Shown: positions 5,829 through 11,997 of the stretch, one piece after another
Numbering within the stretch: position 1 is the first letter of the stretch
How the letters are laid out: the number at the start of each line of letters is the position of its first letter
The notes under the pieces: model-generated
The model's input: the letters and a program-made list of their open reading frames with translations, nothing else
Database searches by the model: none
Told to the model about the DNA's origin: nothing
Program-made: the position numbers and the translations under genes
Assembly: GCA_028287545.1 (NCBI GenBank)
Contig: JAQBPL010000331.1
Location: forward strand, 1 to 11,997
Reading direction: 5' to 3'
DNA: 11,997 bases
Source of the DNA: Vulcanimicrobiota bacterium
GTDB lineage: Bacteria > Eremiobacterota > Eremiobacteria > Baltobacterales > Baltobacteraceae

Positions 5829-6662
5829 ATGGTCAACAATGTGATCCCGCAAGAAGCGCCGGCGGCCGTTCCGCGCAAGCGCGGCCGCGCCATCGTCGTC
5901 ACCAGCGGCAAGGGCGGCGTCGGCAAGACGACGACCACGGCGAACATCGGCGCGGCGCTCGCCGCGGACGGTGCGAGCGTCGTGCTGGTCGACGCCGACG
6001 TCGGGTTGCGCAACCTCGACATCGTGCTCGGTCTCGAGGCGCGGGTGCGGCATCACGTCCTCGACGTACTCGAGGGTCAGGCCACGCTCGACGACGCGCT
6101 GGTGACCGACAAGCGGGTGCCTTCGCTGCGGCTGCTCGCCGCCGCGCAGACGCGCGAGAAGGATGACGTCGACACCGCCGCGTTCACCGACCTCATCGGC
6201 ACGCTGCGCGACCGGTTCGACTTCGTACTGATCGACTGTCCGGCCGGGATCGAGAAAGGCTTCGCCAACGCGATCGCCGGCGCCGACGAAGCGATCATCG
6301 TGTGCACGCCGGAAGTCTCGGCCGTGCGCGACGCCGACCGGGTCGTCGGCCTGCTCGGCGACGGCCGCAAGGTCACGCTCGTCGTCAACCGGCTGCGGCC
6401 GGCGCTGGTGCGCAAAGGGAAGATGCTCTCGGTCGACGACGTCAACGACATCCTGCACCTGCCGCTGCTCGGCGTCATCGCCGATGCGCCGGACGTCATC
6501 GTCTCGACCAATCGCGGCGAGCCCGTCGCGCTCGACGCGACCTCTCCGATCGGCGAAGCCTATCGCGCGATCGCGCGGCGGATCACCGGTGCGTCGACTG
6601 CCGCGCCGGAGATCCCACGCGAAAAGACGTTCTTCGAGAAGCTCTTCGGGAGCCGTTCATAG
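5829..6662 (+). CDS. minD: Septum site-determining ATPase MinD, second tandem copy
   Basis: A complete MinD paralogue of 277 residues, beginning 1 nt after the first copy's TAG. It keeps GKGGVGKTT (27-35), DADVGLRNLD (55-64), VLIDCPAGIEKG (133-144), PEVSAVRDADRVVG (161-174) and the C-terminal helix TFFEKLFGS (267-275). Aligned by eye, about half the positions match copy 1. That is far too diverged for a recent duplication. It differs in a basic N-terminal extension of about 20 residues (VPRKRGRA) and in the region after the switch. Its stop overlaps the minE GTG by one base (TAGTG), so it is tightly coupled to minE. The pair may form heterodimers or divide MinC and MinE binding between them; that is inference. 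Alternatively one copy may act in another positioning system of the ParA/MinD family. Confidence 0.92.
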   Translation: MVNNVIPQEAPAAVPRKRGRAIVVTSGKGGVGKTTTTANIGAALAADGASVVLVDADVGLRNLDIVLGLEARVRHHVLDVLEGQATLDDALVTDKRVPSLRLLAAAQTREKDDVDTAAFTDLIGTLRDRFDFVLIDCPAGIEKGFANAIAGADEAIIVCTPEVSAVRDADRVVGLLGDGRKVTLVVNRLRPALVRKGKMLSVDDVNDILHLPLLGVIADAPDVIVSTNRGEPVALDATSPIGEAYRAIARRITGASTAAPEIPREKTFFEKLFGSRS

Positions 6663-7132
6663 TGTTCGAATTTTTCAACCGCCTCTTCGGAGCGAAGCCC
6701 TCCAGCGCGACCGCGAAGGAGCGGCTGCGCCTCGTCCTGCTCTCCGATCATCTCTCGCTCGCGCCCGACGTCGTCGAAGCGCTCAAAAACGATCTGATCG
6801 AAGTGATCTCGCGCTACTGCGAAGTCGACACCGCGAATTGCGACGTGACGTTCGAGCGCCAAGACAAACAGGTCGCGATGCTCGCAAACATCCCGATTCT
6901 GGGCATGCAGCGCCCGAAACCGCCGGCGCCCCCGCCGCCCGCAGCCCCGCCGCCGGCGTCGCCGGGGCTTGCCGAAGAAGCGGCCGCTGGCGCCGCGCTC
7001 GCAACGGCAACGCCTTCGACGCCGGAGCAGGCGCCGACGGCCAAGCAGCCGGGAAAACCCGGCGGTTCAAACGGCCGCCGCCGCCGGCGCAAGAACGGCG
7101 TCCAGGGAGCGCCGCGCCCGCAGCCGACCTGA
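6662..7132 (+). CDS. minE: Cell division topological specificity factor MinE with long Pro/Arg-rich tail
   Basis: MinE stimulates MinD ATPase and strips MinCD from mid-cell. Residues 1-84 form a complete MinE. They comprise the membrane-binding N-terminus MFEFFNRLFGAK, the anti-MinCD helix with KERLRLVLLSDHLSLAP (19-35), then VVEALKNDLIEVISRYCEVD and the topological-specificity strand FERQDKQVAMLANIPI. Usual length is 80-100 residues; this one has 156. The extra 72 residues are low complexity: a polyproline stretch (85-101), an Ala/Thr/Glu-rich segment and a basic block SNGRRRRRKNG (136-146). This predicts a disordered tail that could bind membrane, nucleic acid or a partner. The GTG start overlaps the minD2 stop. 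The core assignment is secure; the tail's role is unknown. Confidence 0.9.
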   Translation: MFEFFNRLFGAKPSSATAKERLRLVLLSDHLSLAPDVVEALKNDLIEVISRYCEVDTANCDVTFERQDKQVAMLANIPILGMQRPKPPAPPPPAAPPPASPGLAEEAAAGAALATATPSTPEQAPTAKQPGKPGGSNGRRRRRKNGVQGAPRPQPT

Positions 7133-7149
7133 CCGTTCGGTTCGGGCGC

Positions 7150-7518
7150 TTACGAGAACGGCGTCGGGACGAAGGCGAACGTCGGCTCGTGGCCTTGCGG
7201 CGCCGCTCGGCGCTCCATCACGCGGAGATGCAGCACGCGCCAAGGCCGGCGCCGGGTGTCGGCCTGAGCCTCGATCATCATGCCGGGTCGGACGAGCCGC
7301 AGTGCCGCACCGCTCACGCGACATTCTTCGACGGCTCGCCCCGAGGTCTCGGTCGGACCGCGTGCGACGCGCATGCGTCCTCGATGCGTATCGATCGAAA
7401 GCACGTGACCGGCAAACCACACGTCGTAGCCGGGTTCGTTTGCAAGACATGGACCCGTAACGAGGCTTGCGACCACCGCGCCGGCGGCGAGAAACGCTCG
7501 TAGTCTGCGATGCGTCAT
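7150..7518 (-). CDS. Small secreted protein of unknown function
   Basis: The 122-residue product has a signal peptide (MTHRRLRAF, hydrophobic core, likely cleavage after CLA at about residue 26). The mature part of about 95 residues reads GHVLSIDTHRGRMRVARG, then LRLVRPGMMIEAQADTRRRPWRVLHLRV. The strand-rich pattern, with GxVxSID near the start and PGMxIEA later, recalls small OB-fold or CusF-like exported proteins, but the metal ligands of CusF are not evident. A Cys in the signal region follows Pro, which is not a proper lipobox. Its ATG lies 1 nt after the LCP gene's TAA (TAACATG), so it is almost certainly co-translated with that wall enzyme and may act at the same surface. I do not recognise a named family. 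Confidence 0.6.
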   Translation of the reverse strand: MTHRRLRAFLAAGAVVASLVTGPCLANEPGYDVWFAGHVLSIDTHRGRMRVARGPTETSGRAVEECRVSGAALRLVRPGMMIEAQADTRRRPWRVLHLRVMERRAAPQGHEPTFAFVPTPFS

Positions 7519-7519
7519 G

Positions 7520-8869
7520 TTAGTGATTCGTACCCACGATGTCCCGCCCTAGCACGATCGTCATGTCCGGGCCCGGTTGCGCTTCGGGGCGCGCGGCGAC
7601 GGGGACGATTGTCGCGGTCGACCCGAGTGCCTTCTGCACGAGGTACGACGCTGCGACGGCGGAGGGGCCGCTCTCGATTCGCGTGACGGCGAAGTCGTCC
7701 GTCGGCGCATTGCGAACGTCCCAGACGTTGAATCCCTTGCGCCGCAGATCGCCGGCGACGCGGTTGGCGAGCCCCGCGACGGTCGTGCCGTTCTCGATGC
7801 GGATGCGCACGGCGTTTGCCGGGGTGTTCGTCGCGGTCGCCGCAACGTCGGCCGCTGCCGGTTCCCTGAGCAGTGCGGCGACCAACCGCTGCTTCGCCGT
7901 TTCGTCCGCCACGATCGAGTCGCCGTAGTCGGGGAGAATGACCGACCCGGTATACGGTACTTGCGCCGTGCGGATGTCGCGCGGCGTGAGGTGGGACAGT
8001 GCGACGACGGCCGAGAGCTGCTCCTGGGCCGTGAAATCCGTTTCGACGTCCTTGCGAACGACATCGAGCAGCGCCCGCGCATGCGTCAGCGTGTTGAGCT
8101 GATTGTGGGTGATTCGCTCGACGATCGCGCGCACGACTTGCTGCTGGCGCATGATGCGGCACGGATCGCTGCACCAGTCGTGCCGGAACCGCGCGTAGCC
8201 GACGGCGTGCTCTCCGTCGAGATGCTGCAGGCCGGGCTTGAGGTGAACGGACAAGTGGCCCCAGGTGTCGTCGTAGTCGAGCGGTCCGTTCGCCCCGCTC
8301 CCCTTCAGCGCTGCAGAGTTCTTCACGACGAGGTCGATCCCGCCGATCGCGTTGATCACGTCCTTCGACGTGTTGATCCGCATCACGACGTAGCGATCGA
8401 ACCCCGGGATCCCGAGCCAGTCGGCGATCACCGCCTTCGACTCCTTGATGCCGCCGTCGGACTGCGCCTGGTTGATCTTCGCCTTCTGCCCGCTCGGCAT
8501 CGTCGCGACCATGTCGCGCGGAACCGACAGCTCGTTCACCCGATGGTTCTTGAAGTCGAGGTTCAGCGCCATGATCACGTCGCTGCGCGCCGCCTTCGAC
8601 GTCGGTAGATCGAGCTTGTCGTAGTCGTAGTCGAGCCCGATGACGAGCACGCTGAGGTGATCCTTGCCGAAGAGCTTCGCCGGCTCCGGAACGAAGATGT
8701 GCTCGACCACCGAGACGACCGTCGTCACGGGAGCGGACCCTCGAAAGGTCGTCGCGCCGAGCACTAGCACGACGGCCGCTGCGAAGAGTCCGCCGGCGGC
8801 GGCGATTGCCCAGGGAGACGCTGCAAGCTTCCGCATGAAGCGGCGTTCGATATCCGGGCGAAGACTCAT
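7520..8869 (-). CDS. LytR-CpsA-Psr (LCP) family wall polymer ligase with LytR_C domain
   Basis: LCP proteins transfer undecaprenyl-linked glycopolymers onto peptidoglycan outside the membrane. The 449 residues comprise one N-terminal membrane anchor (20-41), the LCP catalytic domain (about 72-250) and a C-terminal LytR_C domain (353-441). The catalytic domain has the usual landmarks: SVPRDMVATMP (115-125), KINQAQSDGG (131-140) and ARFRHDWCSDPCRIMRQQQVV (226-246). These hold the Arg and Asp residues that bind pyrophosphate and Mg. Two cysteines in DWCSDPC, where homologues usually have DxxGDFG, could form a disulfide. LytR_C begins VRIRIENGTTVAGLANRVAGDL. The start is ATG, since an in-frame TGA lies shortly upstream; there is no good Shine-Dalgarno. 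It is divergent from rodA, consistent with a wall-building neighbourhood. Confidence 0.92.
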   Translation of the reverse strand: MSLRPDIERRFMRKLAASPWAIAAAGGLFAAAVVLVLGATTFRGSAPVTTVVSVVEHIFVPEPAKLFGKDHLSVLVIGLDYDYDKLDLPTSKAARSDVIMALNLDFKNHRVNELSVPRDMVATMPSGQKAKINQAQSDGGIKESKAVIADWLGIPGFDRYVVMRINTSKDVINAIGGIDLVVKNSAALKGSGANGPLDYDDTWGHLSVHLKPGLQHLDGEHAVGYARFRHDWCSDPCRIMRQQQVVRAIVERITHNQLNTLTHARALLDVVRKDVETDFTAQEQLSAVVALSHLTPRDIRTAQVPYTGSVILPDYGDSIVADETAKQRLVAALLREPAAADVAATATNTPANAVRIRIENGTTVAGLANRVAGDLRRKGFNVWDVRNAPTDDFAVTRIESGPSAVAASYLVQKALGSTATIVPVAARPEAQPGPDMTIVLGRDIVGTNH

Positions 8870-8983
8870 GGCGTTGGAAGCCGGGCCTCACCCGGCCGTA
8901 GCCCAGGCGCGCTGACGAACCGGGCGGCCTTCCGGGCCGCGCGGGCGAGGCGGTCGCCGTGCATTTCCTGAAGAGACGCTGGA
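8870..8983. promoter_or_regulatory. Divergent intergenic region between LCP gene and rodA
   Basis: This 114-nt gap separates two divergent wall genes and must contain both promoters. I see no good -10 or -35 match. It holds two GC hairpins: CCGGG / CCCGG (8881-8895, 5 bp) and GCGGCC / GGCCGC (8924-8940, 6 bp with a 5-nt loop). Confidence 0.35.
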
Positions 8984-10102
8984 GTGGAACGTCCCTGGTA
9001 CACGCGCTTCAACTGGCCGCTTGCGATCGCCCCGATCTTGACGACGATCCTGGGGATCGTGTTCATTCGGTCGGCGACGCTGCACGATCGGTCGGCGGCG
9101 AGCGAGTGGCGCAGCCAGTTGCTCTACGCGCTGGTCGGGATCGCGCTGATGATCGGCGTCGCGTTCGTCGACTATCGCGTGTGGCGCAGGTGGGCGCTGC
9201 CGATGTACGTCGTGACGCTGGGATTGCTCGCGTTCATCACGTTCAAGGGGCACGAGGCGCTCGGCGCGGCGCGCTGGATCAAGATCGGCTCGTTCACGTT
9301 CCAGCCGTCGGAGCCGGCGAAGGTCGTGCTGGCGATCGCGATCGCCGCGCTGCTGTGCCGCGGCAGCTACAAGCGCATCCAGGAACTCTGGCTGCCGCTG
9401 CTCGCCGTCGCCGTTCCGGCGGTGCTGATCCTCAAGCAGCCGGACCTCGGGACGACGCTCGTCATCGGCGCGATCCTCACCGCGGAGCTCTTTTTCGGTT
9501 TGCCGAACCTGGTCGATTTCGGGCTCTACGTCGGCGGCGTCGCGGCTGCGGCGGCGTACGTTTTCACCAGCGAGCACATGCTCAAGCCGTTCCAGCGCGC
9601 GCGGCTGGTCGTCTTTCTCGATCCCAAAGTCGATCCGCAAGGCGTCGGCTACAACCTCAATCAATCGAAGATCGCGGTCGGCAGCGGCGAGTGGTTCGGC
9701 AAAGGGCTCTTCCACGGCACGCAGACGCAGCTCGCGTTCGTGCCGGAGAACTCGCGCGACTTCATCTTCACCGCGCTCGGCGAGGAGGCGGGATTCCTCG
9801 GCGCGCTGCTGCTCATCATGCTGTACGTCGTGACGATCGGCTTCGCGCTGCGGGCGGTATTTGCGGCGAAAGACCGCTTCGGCGTCCTGCTCGCGGTCGG
9901 ACTGGTGACGTTGCTCGCCTTTCACGTCGTCGTCAACGTCGGGATGACGATCGGCATCATGCCGATCACCGGCATCCCGCTCCCGTTCATGTCCTACGGC
10001 GGCAGCGCGCTGATGACCGACTACATCGCCGTCGGCATCCTCTTGAACATCGTCCTCCAAAAAGACAAGCTCGTCTTCGGCGACGCCGCCCGCCACGGGT
10101 AG
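8984..10102 (+). CDS. rodA: Rod-shape SEDS peptidoglycan polymerase RodA
   Basis: Integral membrane glycosyltransferase that polymerises lipid II for cell elongation, acting with a class B penicillin-binding protein. The 372-residue, multi-helix product has the SEDS signatures: GARWIKIGSFTFQPSEPAKV (95-113), LKQPDLGTTLVIG (150-162), GYNLNQSKIAVGSGEWFGKG (222-241), FVPENSRDFIFTALGEEAGFLG (252-273), and IPLPFMSYGGSALMTDYIAVGILLNI (331-356). D259 in the PENSRDFIF loop matches the catalytic Asp of RodA. IAVGSG with the short FGDAARHG tail favours RodA over FtsW. The GTG start gives the expected N-terminus; a start further downstream would cut the first helix. No PBP2 gene is adjacent within the window. 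Secure assignment. Confidence 0.95.
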   Translation: MERPWYTRFNWPLAIAPILTTILGIVFIRSATLHDRSAASEWRSQLLYALVGIALMIGVAFVDYRVWRRWALPMYVVTLGLLAFITFKGHEALGAARWIKIGSFTFQPSEPAKVVLAIAIAALLCRGSYKRIQELWLPLLAVAVPAVLILKQPDLGTTLVIGAILTAELFFGLPNLVDFGLYVGGVAAAAAYVFTSEHMLKPFQRARLVVFLDPKVDPQGVGYNLNQSKIAVGSGEWFGKGLFHGTQTQLAFVPENSRDFIFTALGEEAGFLGALLLIMLYVVTIGFALRAVFAAKDRFGVLLAVGLVTLLAFHVVVNVGMTIGIMPITGIPLPFMSYGGSALMTDYIAVGILLNIVLQKDKLVFGDAARHG

Positions 10103-10126
10103 AAGACTGCACGGGTAAGAAGACAG
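10094..10126 (+). repeat. Imperfect tandem duplication across the rodA stop codon
   Basis: CACGGGTAGAAGACTG (10094-10109) is directly followed by CACGGGTAAGAAGACAG (10110-10126). The units differ by one inserted A and one T/A change. The first unit contains the last rodA codons and the TAG; the second copy would carry TAA in the same register. Confidence 0.7.
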
Positions 10127-10136
10127 CACTATGGCG

Positions 10137-10161
10137 ATGGACCGAGCGCAGCGCCGTTAAA
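10137..10161. repeat. Short form of the intergenic element seen between minC and minD1
   Basis: ATGGACCGAGCGCAGC (10137-10152) matches 4928-4943 at 15 of 16 bases. The overlapping GCGCCGTTAAA (10151-10161) is identical to 5031-5041. The ends are fused here, whereas the minC-minD1 copy carries about 90 extra bases including a hairpin. Both copies sit just upstream of a start codon. Confidence 0.5.
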
Positions 10162-10174
10162 CCTAGGGAGCGCC

Positions 10175-10393
10175 GTGCAACAAGAAACGCCGCTTGAGCG
10201 GCTCGAAGCAGTCAGCCGCGAGGTTGAGGAGCTGGCTACGTCCGTAGCCGTGCGGGCGAAGGCCTTCGGCGGCGACGTCGGTTCCGGGACGCGCGTTGCG
10301 CTGGTCAGGGAGCGGCTGCGGGTGGCGCTCGACGAGCTCGGCGACTATCCGGAGTCGGCCGACGAGTTCGGGCGGACGATCACCGACGAATAG
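10175..10393 (+). CDS. Small helical protein of unknown function, downstream of rodA
   Basis: A 72-residue soluble protein with no signal or membrane segment. Residues 4-30 (ETPLERLEAVSREVEELATSVAVRAKA) have heptad-like spacing and could form a short coiled coil. Residues 40-60 (RVALVRERLRVALDELGDYPE) give a second amphipathic helix, and the tail is acidic (ADEFGRTITDE). The GTG start has AGGGAG 4 nt upstream, which supports translation. It lies 72 nt after rodA on the same strand and its stop is 9 nt from the convergent MFS gene's stop. Family not recognised; a helical hairpin adaptor is a guess only. Confidence 0.6.
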   Translation: MQQETPLERLEAVSREVEELATSVAVRAKAFGGDVGSGTRVALVRERLRVALDELGDYPESADEFGRTITDE

Positions 10394-10402
10394 CGTTACC
10401 GT

Positions 10403-11653
10403 TCACGCGGCGCGCGGGAGCGCGCGGATCTCGCGCGCGAAGAGCCACGGAATCGCGGAGAGCATCACGACGGCGCCGACGCAGATCGTGGGGACGATGC
10501 CGATCGTGCTGCCGAGCGCGCCGCCGGCTAAGGCGCCGACCGGCATCACGCCCCACACGACGGTCTTCATCGTTGCGCTCATCCGGCCGAGCTGCTCCGG
10601 CGCGACGAGGCGCTGGCGCAAGCTGACCTGCGTCACGTTGTAGGCCGGGATGCAAAGCGCCGCCGTGATCTGCACCGCGAGCATCACCGGGATCGGCTGC
10701 ATCACCGAAGCGAGCGGGATCGCGAACGTCGCCGCGACCGTGCCGAGCAGCGTCACGATCATCAGGCGTCCGGCGGGGATCCGCCGTCCGAGCGCCGGCG
10801 CGGCAAGCGCGCCGACGAAGCCGAGGTTGCCGCATGCGATGATCGCGCCGGCGAGCAGCGGCGAGAAGTGCAGCACGCGATAGAAGTACAGCAGCCAGAC
10901 GGCGCTCACGATCGACCAGCCGAAGTTGACGCACGCCGTCGAACCGAGAATCGCGCGCAGCACCGCCGACCCGAACACGATGCGCAGCCCGTCGACGAGC
11001 GCCGCACGGAACGCCATCGGCGCGTCGCGGTCGAGTGCGTCGCGATGCGCTTCGCGCACGCGAATTCCGGCCAGGGAGAAGATGGAGACGACGTAGGTTG
11101 CGGCGTCGACCGCGACGGCGAGCGGCGCGCCGATCGCGGCGATCAGCACGCCGGCGATCCCGGAGCCCGCCAGCATCGCGGCTTCGTTCGATGCGACGAG
11201 CCGGGCGTTGGCGTGCTCGAGCCATGCCGTCTCGACGAGAGAGGGGACGAACGCCTGGTACGCGATGTCGAAGAAGACCGACGCCGCGCCGACGATCAGC
11301 GCGACGACGACCAGCTGCGCGATCGAGAGGACACCCCAGAGCGCGGCGAGCGGGATCGTGCAGAGCGCGAGCCCGCGCACGATGTCGGCGATCAGCATCG
11401 TGCGGCGCCGCGACCACCGGTCGACCCACACGCCGGCGGCGAGTCCCAAGAACGGATAGGCCGCGAACTGCGCCGCCTCCAGCACGCCGACGAGATATGC
11501 CGGAGCATGCATGCTCAAGATCGCGACGGTTGGCAGGGCGAGCGCGCTGACCGACGTTCCGAAGACGCTCGCCGTCTGACCGGCCCAGAGGCGCGCGAAG
11601 GCGCCGCGTCCGCCGATCACTCCCTTGCTACCTTGGTCGCAGCGAAGGACCAT
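10403..11653 (-). CDS. Major facilitator superfamily exporter (MFS_3, EntS-like)
   Basis: A 416-residue transporter with about 12 hydrophobic helices. It starts with FARLWAGQTASVFGTSVSALALP, the typical first helix of the MFS_3 / enterobactin-exporter-like group. The motif A loop GVWVDRWSRRR (74-84) between helices 2 and 3 marks the MFS fold. SLRQRLVAPEQLGRMSATMKTVVWGVMPVGALAGG in the C-half matches the repeated loop of this group. Substrate cannot be told; siderophore, macrolide or other small-molecule efflux is usual. The start is uncertain. ATG 11653 lacks a ribosome site, while GTG at 11618-11620 (11 codons later) has AAGGT 9 nt upstream and gives a more usual N-terminus. It is convergent with the 72-aa gene and divergent from the ribonuclease gene. 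Confidence 0.85.
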   Translation of the reverse strand: MVLRCDQGSKGVIGGRGAFARLWAGQTASVFGTSVSALALPTVAILSMHAPAYLVGVLEAAQFAAYPFLGLAAGVWVDRWSRRRTMLIADIVRGLALCTIPLAALWGVLSIAQLVVVALIVGAASVFFDIAYQAFVPSLVETAWLEHANARLVASNEAAMLAGSGIAGVLIAAIGAPLAVAVDAATYVVSIFSLAGIRVREAHRDALDRDAPMAFRAALVDGLRIVFGSAVLRAILGSTACVNFGWSIVSAVWLLYFYRVLHFSPLLAGAIIACGNLGFVGALAAPALGRRIPAGRLMIVTLLGTVAATFAIPLASVMQPIPVMLAVQITAALCIPAYNVTQVSLRQRLVAPEQLGRMSATMKTVVWGVMPVGALAGGALGSTIGIVPTICVGAVVMLSAIPWLFAREIRALPRAA

Positions 11654-11872
11654 CCGGCCGGGTGCCGGAACCTGAAAGGTGAGAGTACTCGAGAGGCGAT
11701 CGCGTCGGGCCCGCTGGGTTCGCGTTGGAGCGTCCGGGTGCGTTCAGATTTCAACGAAACTCGAATTGGGACGCATGGCGTCCGCCCGCAACGCCCGCTC
11801 GATGGCGCGCACCCGCGCGTCGCCGCGATGTGCGAGCGGATGACGGCCGCCGGAGTCCGGGAGAAACACAAC
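11654..11872. other. Intergenic region between MFS exporter and ribonuclease E/G
   Basis: These 219 nt separate divergent genes. They hold a small CCGGC / GCCGG stem (11654-11668) and one A+T-richer patch (about 11745-11768, GATTTCAACGAAACTCGAATTGG). I could not identify a convincing promoter pair or known riboswitch. Part may be the ribonuclease 5' untranslated region, unless a start further upstream is used (ATG 11828 or 11840, both in frame). Confidence 0.4.
11859..11863 (+). promoter_or_regulatory. Ribosome binding site for the ribonuclease E/G start
   Basis: GGGAG lies 9 nt before TTG 11873. It supports that TTG as start over in-frame ATG 11828 and ATG 11840, which lack such a site. Confidence 0.5.
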
Positions 11873-11997
11873 TTGTCGACCGACATACTCGTCTCGAGCG
11901 ATCCGTGGGAAAACCGCGTCGCGATCCTCGAGGACGGTCGTCTTGCCGAAATTTACGTCGAACGCGAAGAGCGGGTCATCGGCTCCATCTACAAGGG
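11873..11997 (+). CDS. Ribonuclease E/G family protein (partial, N-terminus only)
   Basis: The visible 41 codons read STDILVSSDPWENRVAILEDG, then RLAEIYVEREERVIGSIYKG. This is the characteristic N-terminus of RNase E/G proteins: a beta strand with ENRVAILEDG, then YVERE, then VIGSIYKG leading into the S1 RNA-binding domain. These endonucleases process rRNA and mRNA; the catalytic DNase-I-like domain lies outside the window. The start is set at TTG 11873, because GGGAG precedes it by 9 nt and the resulting N-terminus is of normal length. ATG 11840 and ATG 11828 are alternatives that would add 11 or 15 residues. E and G types cannot be told apart from this fragment. Confidence 0.85.
   Translation, partial: MSTDILVSSDPWENRVAILEDGRLAEIYVEREERVIGSIYK

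Noticed and set aside
7133..7161. CCGTTC / GAACGG inverted repeat between minE and the convergent secreted-protein gene as a shared terminator
   Set aside because: The stem is only 6 bp with a 17-nt loop, has no U-tract, and one arm lies inside the coding sequence.
7515..8891. Minus-strand 458-aa open frame overlapping the LCP gene
   Set aside because: It is the neighbouring reading frame of the LCP gene, is extremely Arg-rich and has no recognisable domain.
8888..10197. Long open frames on both strands overlapping rodA (413 aa minus, 412 aa plus)
   Set aside because: They are shadows of rodA, whose membrane segments and catalytic motifs are complete in the frame at 8984.
11640..11760. Possible riboswitch: on the minus strand ACTCTCACCTTTCAGG then TTCCGGCAC recalls the 3' half of a glycine aptamer
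   Set aside because: The matching 5' half (GGAGAG stem and GCCGAAGG-type core) is missing, and an MFS exporter is not a typical glycine-riboswitch target.
11617..11886. Minus-strand 89-aa frame over the start of the MFS gene and ribonuclease leader
   Set aside because: It overlaps two recognisable genes in other frames, has no domain and no ribosome site.

Overview
The window is G+C-rich (by eye about two thirds) and gene-dense. Genes are short-spaced with many GTG and TTG starts. It looks like a free-living, rod-shaped, walled bacterium. Min-system division genes beside rodA, a LytR-CpsA-Psr wall protein, a secreted M48 protease and an APS-type CysH would fit a deep-branching phylum such as Candidatus Eremiobacterota (WPS-2) or a relative. 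That placement is an inference from gene content and style; no rRNA or other phylogenetic marker is present.

Left part, all minus strand (1-3876). A secreted M48 zinc protease with a long helical C-terminus is followed 32 nt later by a DUF697 membrane protein with a degenerate GTPase-like N-terminus. Downstream is a separate unit: a strong promoter, a probably leaderless 22-codon cysteine-rich leader ORF, a GC-rich hairpin, then cysH (APS reductase), which runs off the left edge. This has the layout of a cysteine-responsive attenuator and is the most notable regulatory find in the window.

Middle, plus strand (4081-7132). This is a min operon with an unusual layout: minC, a 124-nt interval, minD1, a second minD paralogue (minD2), and a minE with a long Pro/Arg-rich tail. 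From minD1 onward genes abut or overlap by a base. The minC-minD1 interval looks like a small inserted element. It is flanked by ATGAG repeats, contains a 9-bp hairpin, and its two ends reappear fused together after rodA. It can also be read as a 43-codon ORF coupled to both neighbours by ATGA overlaps.

Right part. A LytR-CpsA-Psr ligase and a small secreted protein form a minus-strand pair (7150-8869), divergent from rodA (plus, 8984-10102). A 72-residue helical protein follows rodA. It converges on an MFS exporter (minus, 10403-11653), and the window ends in the first 41 codons of a ribonuclease E/G gene (plus). The centre of the window is thus a cell-shape, division and wall cluster: MinCDE places the divisome, RodA polymerises glycan and LCP attaches polymers to peptidoglycan. 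It is flanked by a protease/stress-type unit and sulfur assimilation on one side and transport/RNA turnover on the other.
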